From Lepas anatifera (taxonomy: Eukaryota > Arthropoda > Thecostraca > Lepadidae), in assembly GCA_034440635.1 (NCBI GenBank), contig JAOTON010001700.1, positions 186,001 to 250,000 of the forward strand: a stretch of 64,000 nucleotides of DNA. The letters run 5' to 3'. The notes under the pieces are model-generated. The model made no database searches. It was not told the origin of the DNA and saw nothing but the letters and a program-made list of their open reading frames with translations. The stretch's first letter is position 1. The number at the start of each line of letters is the position of its first letter. A program made the translations under genes and the position numbers. Of this stretch, positions 26,201-38,200 are shown one piece after another.

Positions 26201-29200
26201 AGGTACGAGGCATGACCTCTCCATTGGAAATACATGGGAAAAAATGATTTTTTCCTGAAAACTCAGTAACGAATAGTGATAGAGCGTTTATTTTAGGTGC
26301 ATTAGACTCGCCTTGTCTTTGCGGTTCTAATGATATGTATTTTATATAACTTGACCCTGACCTGACTTCAGGTTAGGTCAAATCCCTGATTTGACCTAGC
26401 AAAGTCAAATTATATATCATTTGGTTCGGCTTGCTGCGAGGATTCATATAGTTTAAGTCGTTTTGCTCTATCGTTATTTGTTCAGATGTAATGGCCAAAA
26501 AACGTAATTTACATGTTATCCCTATGACGGCATGTTTTCACCTCTCGTGACCTTAAATGTGACCTGACAAAAAAATGGTGCAAATATTTTCGATGGAGAA
26601 GTGGATGGGCTACCCAGCGCCGTTGACCGTTTTTCGCTGCCTACCGTGGTTCTCGAGATCTTAGGGGGTACACGCCCCCCTCGACAAAGCGAAGGTGGCT
26701 CAGACCCCCGTCAATGCGCGTGTTAAATGCAGCGCACTTCCATTTGAATATGGATTAAGGTCCATCTTTAGATATTTAATGCAGTGAAATATTATTTTCC
26801 TAGTACTGGAAGAGTGTACCGCACATTTCGCTTTAATCCCTTCCCCATCAGAAATTCGCAATTCAGGATGAAATTTTTTACTCAAAATATGCAGCTATAT
26901 CTGCTCTTGAATCGACCTTCCACCCTCCAAGCTGCGTAATATTCGCACCTGGTTAGCAACCGTCTACTTTGTTCGCCGGACCCGCCCCGGCCACTAATGC
27001 GGTAATGGGTACAGTCTTTGATCCTGGATCCCTGAACTGAGGCCAGAAGATTGCTGAAAATAGGGACTTGAACCAAACTTGTCAACAAAATACGTGCATT
27101 CAGAGACTCGGAAAATACCCAGCACAAAATCTAGTAAAAGTTTTATCCCAGATTGTGAAAAGTTTTTCACATATTGTTAAAAGTTTTTCACATATTGCCA
27201 TGTAGCGTTCAGGGTTCCACGGTGAGGGGTCTTTGCTCTAAGTGATGCCTGGCTTCGTCTCGGTCACCAACCGAAACCGTATATGTTTGCAAGCTTGGTC
27301 GCTCGAATGTCGGGTACTGCACCCGTCCCGGAGTTTTTAAATGAAAAAATCGCACTGTTCGTGAAAAACTCGTTTGAAAGATATCAAATTCATGCAGAAA
27401 AATATAAAGAGAATGGGCTCTGGACGCTTGTCAAGATACATAAAATCGCAAGAGAAAATTTAAAACTGCAGAAACGGCACCAAACGAGGATTTTGCGTAT
27501 TACATATTTGAAATATACGCATGAAACTGTATCAGAAGCAATAGCAAACCCAATTAGGCGGTCTCCTAAACTATTATACATTAGCTAATAATAATTGTTG
27601 GGGTTTAACGACGCACCAACTGCCAGGGTCATACAGCGTCGCCAACTCTCACCCTGTTGGAAGGGATTTTGGGGATTAGATCGACTTATTCAGAGACTCC
27701 GCCGGGACTTGAACCCGGGACCGGTGGCTTAGAAGACAAGGGTGTTATCCACTAAGCCACCTTATCCCCTTATACATTAGCTGAAGCAGGGTGAATGAAT
27801 ATATGAACGCAAACTTATGACATAGCACCTTAACCAGATTTAAGAGTGATGTCTAGGCACAAGGATCGAAAACCGCAAATATTTCCCGGAAACCGCTGCC
27901 GCCGCATCCTGTGTTACATTTTGCCAGCTTCATACGCTTCAGCGACACGACATTAGTGTATGGGTACTTCTTATCCAAATAATCGTGCCTTCTATTTCCT
28001 GACAATGAACCTCACCAACCTCACAGATCGCTGATTAGAATGTCACCTTAAACCATACTGAACATAAGTGTCGCCACCGACAAAAAAGTGGGGGCCAGCC
28101 AAACTTCAACCTGATGCTGACACAAAACTTTCAACGTCAGGACCAAAAACTGTTCGAATTTGGGCTCTTTGTTGCCTCCCGCAGCGGCTGGATATAAGAA
28201 TGTCCGGTTTTCTCTCATTTTGACTGAGATCAGGAAATTTTTGGCCAAAAAGTGGGGGGCCAGGCCCCCTGGCCCCCCTTTTCCGACGCGTATGATAATG
28301 AAAACTTTTAAAGCTACAACTACACAAACCTCGTCTTTTAGTTACCGACTGTCAGCAATGCCACAAAAATACCCACATACCGGACGCTTATCGCGTGCAA
28401 TAGCCAGGTACGTCATCAGACTAAAGGGGGTGTCTTGTCCATCAGTTTGAAGAGCACGCACGCATCCTAGTCATAATGCGTCATCGCCGACCGCAGCACA
28501 CCCCGACGAGGGCGAAACTGGCGGGAAAGCGGCGGCCGTCGGCGCCGTCGCGCCGTTCGGCCATCTTCATCGGCAGCTGTCTGGACTGGAGCGACGGCGC
28601 CGACGGAGCGTGCGCGGATTACGCCGCGCCGCCGGCGACGGGCCGGTTTCACATGACGTCGACGACGACAGCTGGGTGACGGACGCGCTGTGACTGCCCC
28701 CTCCTCCTCTGCACCGCCGTCCCCCTCCCCCAGCAGTGTTACTCCAGTCTGCAAGAAGGCGGCGCGGCTGCGTCTCTCGGCGGGTGCGCCGTCGTCGGTG
28801 ACGGGCACGTCGGCGGCGACGGCGGCAGTTGCAGCGCACGTGCCAATCGCGGCGGGCGTCACGCTCCGGCGGCCAGAGTGGCGCAGTGTCGGCAGACGCG
28901 GCACAGATGGCGCACTTTCTCCGCTCCTCTCCCACCTTCGTTTTCTCACGTGTTTCTGCTCGGTTTCGTACCAGACTGCGACAGCGGCTGATGACGCGTT
29001 CATGGACCGGTGGCCGATAACGGTGTGAAGCTCCGCCGGCCGACGACAAAGGGTTTAGCGGCGACACTTGGTGACCAGCTGGTTCTGGAAATGCTGTTTA
29101 TCGTCCGAGTAGTGTGATGTCTTGCGTGAGCGTGTAGGCTCACAACTGTCAGCGTCAGTCCACTCTTTCCGGACAGCTAGTGCAAGATTCAACCACTACA

Positions 29201-32200
29201 CAAACTGAGTTCCATTATCATTCAGAATCCTAGGTCTTTGCTGACGCAGCCAAACAGGATTGCTGATATTATATTCTCCTGCATCCTGAGAGAAGCATAA
29301 TTGTGTATTCGCTACACTCGGTGCTTATAAACAGCGACCACACAAAGCCACCAATACACCAGTAGGAAGACCCAGGCCCACGGACGCAGGAGTGCACCGC
29401 CCGTGGCTGAGTGGTCCGGAAGTAGGCGAAGTAGGTCCACTCAGCGTTCACCTAGTGGCACAGTCCTCTGCTGTTGTGCGACAGCAGTCGTCCGTCCGTC
29501 CGCCCCGCATGTGGCTGACCCAGAGAAGCCACTCCGATCGGACACTGTCTCTCCTGACTGCGGCGCTCGGCATTCCAGCCGTTTCGGCTGAACACCCCAA
29601 GTGTCATGCTCCGCCGGGCCGAAAATTCCCGTTTGAGGGCAAAGCACTGACACCGTTTTACGCACGATTTCAGATTCGACCGGAATGCTCTGGACGATTG
29701 GTTATGCTTAGCATTGGCGAAATCTCATGGATATTTTTCATAGATTGTGTAGTATAGAAACAATGAGCATGAAGTATAAGGCTGTCATTTTATTTGACCG
29801 CTATTGGTACATTTATTGGTCTCTTCAAGCTTAATCAAATATACGTTAAAACTTCTAAAGGGTGGAACATATTGGCAAACTCACCTAAAGCACAAGTCAC
29901 GTTTTTTTCTGGTATTGTGTCAGAGCTGTGTTTGTTGGAGGAAGCTCATGTTTGCGCGGTCGAATTATTCTTTATATCGGAATGGTTCTTTGGATGCCCT
30001 GGTACTCGCAGTCAGCGTACTTCCACCTTGAGGAGCTGTCTTCCTCTAAACTGAGGCAATGTGCTCTCGATTTGTATCGCAGCCGGGTGCGAATCATAGG
30101 CAGATCCAGGCGGCAAGTGGGGCCACTTGCCCCAATCAACCCTCGGCACCCTCTAAAATAGTCAGGGCACCCCCTCCCCTGAAAGGTCAATGGCGCTCCC
30201 CTGAAATGCGGCTTCCCACCTCCCACTCCCTCCCAGGATGCGGGTACCGCTGCCCCCACGATAGAATTTGGCGGCTACTTGGCAGGTTTTATCGTAAAAA
30301 TGGCACCCCTGGTCTGGATAGTGTTCCCCGACCATGACCCCCCCTCGATCAGCATTCCTGGATCGACCTTTGGTGCAAATCCCCCCTGCTCTGGAGGGGT
30401 GCAATGGCCCGTCTTCAGAGCCGTGCAATGGAGTCTAACCGGCAGTGGCCTCCAATTCTGGACAGTTCGAATTTACAAATAAATATTTTCTTAGAATTTT
30501 TTGTGAAATCCAATGTATGATCACGTCACCCGACTTATTGGTGACCACCAGGGTAAGTTGATGCAAAAGATAATTATCTCTGAATTTCTCACTCACATGG
30601 AATGGTCTAAAGTCAGCGCAGGATTTTATATCCATGCAAGCTTGCTGGCCCACTTAATTACACAATATCGCTGTGCCAAATTAACGAAATTAGCTCGCAG
30701 AGTCAAATATCTATTTGAGTTGGATTTGGCCCAGAGTTGGAGGCATCTGGTCCTCTTCAACTTTGAATAAAAAGTCATTTTGGTTGTGGGAACCAATTTA
30801 TCTCATCTAACGCGACAAAACTCCATAATAAGTGGAATGGCAGAATGACAGAATGAATGACAGAATAAACTAAAAATAACATAGAGCCACATACTTTTCA
30901 GCCACGCAACTTAAACATGGAGCCCAAATTTTTACTGACTTTCTCTTTCGTATTGATTTACTAAAAATACCTAGATTGGCTCCCGAAGTCTTAGAAGTAC
31001 CTACAGTGTAAAAATACGCTCCCAATTCCATATTTTATAACTTTTTTCGTCTCCTCTCGAGTAGATAACAGTTACCCGTAATATTTTAGTCTCGTTCCGT
31101 GTCGTTACAGTTAAACGGCACGTTGGGGCGCGCTCATTTATCCTCCGCGGCGCACAATGGTCCAAAGCAGCATACATCAGAGTCGAAACTTTCTCAGCGG
31201 GCGATTCTGAGCTCTGATTAACGACGGTGGCGCGGCGGCGCTTTGTCGACGTCACGGGGTCCGGCGCCAGCGTCTCACCGCGCCACTTCCTGCCGCTAAA
31301 CGGTCGCACGCGCACATCACCAAACACTATCAATTACAGGAGATCTCCAGAGACCGGTGGATCTCAACAACGAAAGTTATGGGAGAGTTGGCCGGGACTG
31401 TTGCTGTCTTTGTGTTGTATTGGTCACACCGGCTCTGAGGTAAACCGGAAAATCAAGTGAATTTCTTTGCATGCCTATTTAGCATTGGTGGAGGTGACGC
31501 CATCAAGGGGGAAGACAGTGGGTCTGCTTCTCCCAGGTTAAACTCGAAAAAAGAATGTTTCAATCAGAGGTTTAATGCAAATGAAATGACATATCCGAGG
31601 ACTTTTTATGTTTTAGATTGCGTGTCTATGTGTCCATGAGAGGTAAATAATTTTAATCACAGCTCCTGTCCACATCCCTCTGTTTAATCACTAAGCTCTT
31701 GGCGTTAGTGGCGTCGCCACTAGCAGTTTTACTGAGGGGGCACACTTTTTTAACCCTCGCCCCACGGGGGCATCGATGGCCCCTAAGGTTTTTCCGGGAT
31801 AGCAGAAAAACGACGAGGCGCAGCACCACGGTTGAAAGCTCTACCTCTCACTGCATCATTTTTCCATCATCCCTGAAATTTTTAACCCGGGTCACCCAAG
31901 GTCAGGACACCAGACGAGGTCAACCAAGGTCACCTCACTTCAAATTTAGAGCTCTGTAAGAGCTACATTTCAAAGTCGATCGATTTGAATCTTCCTACAC
32001 TTCATGAACCGTCCAGGGTCTACAAGGTGTATATCCGGGATTTTTAGATTTCGTGCCCTGAGGTCTGGTCACGAGGCGACCTCTCCCATTGGAAAAGCAT
32101 GGGAAAAGCTGCTTCATGATATAAAAGTCACAAAAATTATTGCAAATACTCAGACTGCTCAGAACAGCGTTTTTAGACACATTTTCACGGATCCCAGGGT

Positions 32201-35200
32201 TCATATTTGCCCTTTGACTTTTCCAAGGTCAACCAAGGTCACCAGGGGTCAAAAACAGTATTTTGACAATAACTTTTGACCTAATTAAGCTAGAGCGCTG
32301 AAACAAACACCATCGTGTTTGTCTTGTCACTAGCTTTCATTTTATATACGAAAAGGTCACTTTTTGACCTTTCATGACCTCAGGTCATATTAGGTCACGA
32401 GGTGACCTCTGGAGGTCAAACCACTGGCGGGAGGTCTTTACGTTCCACATAGCGGAAAAAGGACTGGCAATTTCCTATTAAATGTACTTTACCAGACCTC
32501 AATAGCTCTAATGACATAAGAGTTATGCCAGTTTGCTTAATCATTGCATATTTGAGGGAAAATAGCCGATCTTGACCTAATGTGACCTCTGGAGGTCAAA
32601 CCATTGACCTGAGCACTAAAACATGTGAAGTAATTTCTTGCTGAATTCACGCGAGCTTTCTAGTGCACTTTGCAGATTTGCGCTAACGCCCATATTTTCA
32701 GAGTTAGAGGGGAGCCATCGATGCCCCGGTGGGGCGAAGGTGGCGCCGGACCCCGGCGGGCGCGGGTTAACCCACGTTGATAGTAAAGAGACAAGGCTAC
32801 ATTTATCGGTCAAGTGTAGAACGTTTTGGAGAGATGTTCCTCCCGGTTGCCAGCTGGGAGATACGTTCCCCCATCCCTGCTGCTTTCAGTGGCCATGTGC
32901 GCAGCGCGCCATTGCGGCACATTTGAGCGGAGATAGCGTTTTCAATAAAATTCCCAACTTGATTCCTTTCGTATCATAAGAGTGACGACCGGCTCCATTT
33001 TGATGGGGTATGATTATCTCTGAAAGCCTGCCATGCGTGAATTGGGCCTTCAGATTGGTGGTTTCACAGAAGTCAACGGAATCATTCAAAATACACGGGA
33101 TAATCATACCTGATTTCGAGATTTAGGGAATTGTACGGATTACGGTGGTCCGGGAACGGATATTTGTATTTTGTATGTTCATCACTATTTGTTTTTCACT
33201 TAGATGCGCAATCTGCATCGTGAATAAGCCATACAAAAACACCCTAAATTCCATTACGATCAAAACTAACACAACACGCCAAGACAGATGTCTCCCAACT
33301 CCAGCAAACTCCAACAGCCACCATCCAACACAGGCTGTGCAACGCTTCGCCGGCATGGGCGTCACCCCGGAGTTTTACTGGAAGGACGAGCTCCAGTCCG
33401 GTGGTGACCGCGGGGAAGACAAGGTTAAACCTTAACGGTAGTCTGTGAGTGTGCTGTCGAGACAGGTCACCGACAAATGTGGAAACAAGTGCAGAGATCA
33501 TGTAGATAAGCAAAATGAAAAGCGGAATCATTTGTCGAGTGCTGAAAGTATTTTGACAAGAGCATCCCCCTCCCCGGGATTGGCCGGATGGAGGGGACGT
33601 GTCCCTGTTCCCCCACTTTCGACGCTTGTGGTCGTCTGAGACCCTGGACATCTGAGACCCTGGTCATCTGAGACCCTGGTCGTCTGAGACCCTGGTCATC
33701 TGAGACCCTGGTCATCTGAGACCCTGGCCACGTACGGGCCGTGTCACGTGACTAACCTGACAGCCGGTCTCGACGTCGGCGTAGTAGCCCCCAGTGCGGT
33801 ACTGCCTCTTGCACGTAAACCGGGTGAGCGGCACCTGGGTCAGGTTAGGGTAGTCCAACCCTGTGGTGCCTGGCGATAGATCAAATGGCAGATCACAATG
33901 TTACCTGTAGAATTGTTGATCTTGTCTTTGACAGGTATGTTACGTAGATGCAGAAAAGTTGATAAAGCTACCTTGGACACTCGATATGATTACATCAAGA
34001 AATGTGTGTTAAGTTAGGATTTGTGTACAGTTTTGCGTGTGTTCAAATTCTAGAGTGAAGGAGTTTTAACCTTCGCCCGGGTGGGGGTCTTTTTAGACCC
34101 CCCTCGGGTTTTTCCAAAGTGACTAAAAAACGGCGGCGCGCAGCGCCGCCAAACTTAGTCTAGCTGTTCCTTAATCATTTTTACATCTTTCCTGAAAATT
34201 TTGGTTCAAGGTCATATCAGGTCAGGTCACCAGGCCAGGTGAAGTGACCTCACCTCAAAAATACTTAGGACCGCATAGCAAAAGAAGGGTTAATCGATCA
34301 AGTTGAAACTCGTACCACATATTGGGCCCACCAGGAGCTACAACATTTGCTCCGGGATTTTTTATATTGGTGACCTAAGGTCATATGCAGAGCATGACCT
34401 CCCCATTGTAAATACAAGGGGAAAATCACGAAATGAGCTTTTCTCAGTAAGTATGGAGGGAATCAACTTCAAACATCGGTTGCGACTTGCTCTTAGCCCA
34501 TTTCTGAAGCTGATGCCAAAATTTTGACTTGTGACCCTTAAAAGGTCACTTTAGGTCAAATAAGCATTTTTTGGTGTTTTTCTCTATAAATTTTGAATAA
34601 ACTAAGATAGAGCTTTTATTTTGTCACCAAAGTGTTTGTATAGTCACTGGAAGTCAAATGATATACATCATGACTATACCAGGTCAAGCTGGGTCAGACC
34701 GTTGACCTGGGTCAGGTCAAATTCTTAAATTTGACCTGGCATAGCAATATCATATATCATTCGATTTGTATTGACGAGAGAGTTGTAATGGTACAGAAAC
34801 TATGGCTGTATCTTGTTTGGTTTGGAAGCTATTGGCGAAAAAGTAAACGCCCTTATGCATGGGTGGCTATGGACATTCCCAAGAATATGCCCAATATTTA
34901 GTGACCTGTAGCTCCCTAGGCTTTGACCTGACACGAAAATGAATGCCACTCTAATGAAAGTGCATCTCAAGAGCTTTCGAATGGTGTTAGAAAAGTGTTT
35001 TTAGCTATCATCGTTTCTGAGATATATGAGGTTTTCTTAGTACACCTCATATTAGGGATTTTGACCTAATTTGACCTCTGGTGACCTTGATATTGACCTG
35101 ACAAGAAAAAGGACCGAAGTATTTTCGATATCATTTTCAAAGAGCTTTTGATTGCCGTTTTGCCCTTTTTCTAGCTCTCTTAGTTTTTGAGATCCTGGGG

Positions 35201-38200
35201 GTCTTTTTTAGCCCCCCCACCAGGGCGAAGGTGGCTCGTACCCGCCACCGGGGCAAGGATTAAGATACTCTTGTTGAGATACAAGAGCAATTGAATACTT
35301 GCAAATCGTGAAGTTTTCAATTATGCATTCCATACTCCAGTTGTGTTGAGTTTGTGTTGCGTGTTATTGGTTAACCCTATTTCCGGCAGGGGCTAATATT
35401 GCCCCCTTCGGTTTTTCGAGAATATCTCCGAAACGGCTTGCGATAGAACTTTGAAACTTCCTGACTTTTCCTAAGACTAGTACAGGCAGGTTTTCTGAAA
35501 ATTTCAAGATTATATATTTACCAGGGGCGGAGCTATGGCTGGGTTTTGGGGAGGTTCTATCCACAAACCAAGTATTATCGTTGCGATGGGTTTTTGTAAA
35601 AGGAAGCCGTCTCTGCTGATCCTGATACCAGTTATATGGTTTTATTATATCATTTTTTATGTGACATGATAGTGCATTCACAATTGTCACTATTTGTATT
35701 CATCAGGGGCGGTTACAGCAGTTCAAAATGGGGAGTGTTATCAAGAAGGACTAAACGTTAGTAAGTGAGAAGACTGCTTACAGCCGTGCCGGGGCGAATA
35801 CAATTGGGTATATGAAAATTCAAAATAGTTATAACCCAATTCTAGATTACCAGAGGCGTGTCCAGTCACTACACATTTTCAAAATGTATATTCCCAGCCA
35901 GTATCACCGCCGCGACTCAATATCGTTGTATATTGAAAATGTGTTTCTAATCACCCCCACCCCCCCATGACGAGTCCTTGATCCGCCTATGTCACCCCCT
36001 TTCCCAGAGCTGCCATGGGAGGGTAAAAATTATCAGAAATTAAATTTCAACTAGTCGAGGGACTAATATACTCATGCATACCATTCGCATATTGTTGGTA
36101 TGTATTTTACCCCACTGTTTTACCTTACTGCATCCGCCCCTGATGAGCTTTTCACTTTCTTTCTCATTTATTTATGTGTCAAGATGCCAAGCAGTATATG
36201 ACGGCTTCTAATCCGCGTAACAAAACTTTTTAGGTTGTATATATTTCCCTCATAGTCCTGGTCCTGGAACTGCCATTGAATTTCGAATTTTTGCGTAACT
36301 GAGTATATGAAAATTTTGGGTCAGTTATTTGTAAATCTGAACTAGTTTTGTGAAAATCGTACAACAGAGACAAGAGTTATGGAAAATCTAAAAAATACAC
36401 AAAATTGTATATTTTGCACGAGCTTCTCCTAAAAATAAAAATTTTGAAATTTTCTTTTTTCAAAATAAAGTTTAGCAGCAGAGAATCTATGGCACTTTGA
36501 ATTTTCAAAATCGGCCGGTTAGATTACGAGATCTTAGGGGCCGATATTCCCCCTTGCCGGAAATAGGGGTAGCCGGAGCCTGACGGAAATAGGGTTAACG
36601 GTAGTATGAATACGTCGTATTCATTTTCCGTAGTTATCGCCACTGAAATAACGTAACAAAACAGTTCCATGAAGAAATGACACATCTAAATTATTTCTGA
36701 TAGGCGGATCTTAAAGCCGTTTACACTGTTTTATTTTTATTTTTTATTAGAGCCACGCCCAACAGGCACACTTGCCCAATTACAGGGAGTATTGGCGTGG
36801 GTGTTTAAGGATCTTCTCCACCGGGTCAGATCGGACACGGAAGGCGGTTTCCCGCCGTGGGGCTTGAACCCACGTTAATCCATGCTATCCGATCCGTAGA
36901 CAGGCAACGAAGCCACTAGGCCACCCCGGCCCCCCACTAGGCCACCCCAGCCCCAATTCCTAAGTATGGCTATTGTTCGAACTGGACAAGGTTGTAAAAA
37001 GTGGCACAATCAATTTTTTAACATCACATAATTATTCCAAGTTGTGCAAAAATAGGCGCGTTTGAGAAAACACGACAAATGAGGCAAAACTTGTGCATAA
37101 AACGGAATTAAAGTGGCAAGACTTAAAGTGGCAATAAGTCCTATGTCAATTTATCAGAAGTAGAAAGGCAGCGTTGCATTTTTGCTCTAAGAAAACGTAT
37201 GGAGTGTCAGATAATGTTTTCAAGAAACCTAAGTTTTTATGCGGCTATTATTTCAAAACTTTTTTTCAGATACAGTGTTTGAATATAATCCCAAATTTAT
37301 TGTTCCAACCGGGTGATATTTTCTATTTAACTGAGCTTACGTCATCAAACTAAACATCTTGCTCATTGCAATCTAAGACGAAGTGCTACTCACAAAAATA
37401 GAAGATGGCTCTAAAAGGTGTATGGAGTAGATTTCATGGGCTCTAAAAACTGGCATTTACTTTTTAACCACTAAATATACTTTTTTCATTAGAAATAATA
37501 TAAGCATTGACGAGCTAGAACAGTAGGCGTTTCTAAAAAAGATGATGACTGAGCTAGGTCATTTAGTAAAGCTAGAACACTCATAATCTGCTTAATCATG
37601 ATGCTTGAACTGGCCACACGTATAAATCATCAAATTCCTATAGCCGCAGAAGTAGTTACCGCGCAGTGAAGATCAGCGCTTTAGCAGCACAACGTCCCCG
37701 CTGAGAACAGGCGGCTTCCCTTAATAACTCTGGAGAGAGTCGGTGACGTCACAACAGCAGCCAAACACTGGCTGGCATCCCACTAATGACCTGTGCCGCC
37801 CTAATGTCCAGCGCGCAAACCCAGGTAAAACACCCGTTCTGCGCTGATTTATGTAGCTGACGCTAATTAAACGTGATCAGATGAGCAGAAGACACCCGGT
37901 GAAACCAAGACCTGGCTTAGCGCTGTACGGGGTCGCTGATTAGGATGCAAAAAGAAAGTGTGGTGCGCCAGGTGTGCGCTGCTCTGAAATGCTGCGTGCC
38001 CACCGCCGAAACAAAGCTTCAAGTCTAATGACGATACGTGAGCGCTGAGTGCCACTATACATGAACAACCAGTTACCTGCGTAATGGTCGGCTTTTAACA
38101 CTCTGTGTACTTATTGTATCGTAAGGATCATAACCAGGGGTGAAGATTTTTAAAAGAATTGACACAATGTCAATAACTACAATATCAAAAGAGATAGTAT

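Larger units (their letters stand above)
21813..33756 (-). other. Intron 3 of the heptad/CBM14 gene
   Basis: An 11,944-bp phase-0 intron that splits the chitin-binding domain. Tandem repeats lie close to both ends. Inside are TTAA elements (31750-32770, 25883-26726), a SINE with perfect target duplications (27587-27769), a short palindromic element (33007-33110), a CpG-rich block (28476-29060) and TA tracts. No separate gene inside it is convincing. Confidence 0.75.

Noticed and set aside
27700..27769. True tRNA gene on the minus strand
   Set aside because: A and B boxes are present but the sequence runs into a SINE body with an A/T-rich tail and target duplications. The 36.9-kb head was rejected for the same reason.
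28467..29067. 166-178 residue frames in the GC-rich block
   Set aside because: Open in several frames on both strands, Arg/Ala-rich, no domain; explained by GC content.
29392..29470. Possible tRNA-like head (GTGGCTGAGTGGTC)
   Set aside because: The A-box-like word is present but no B box or tRNA fold follows at a sensible distance.
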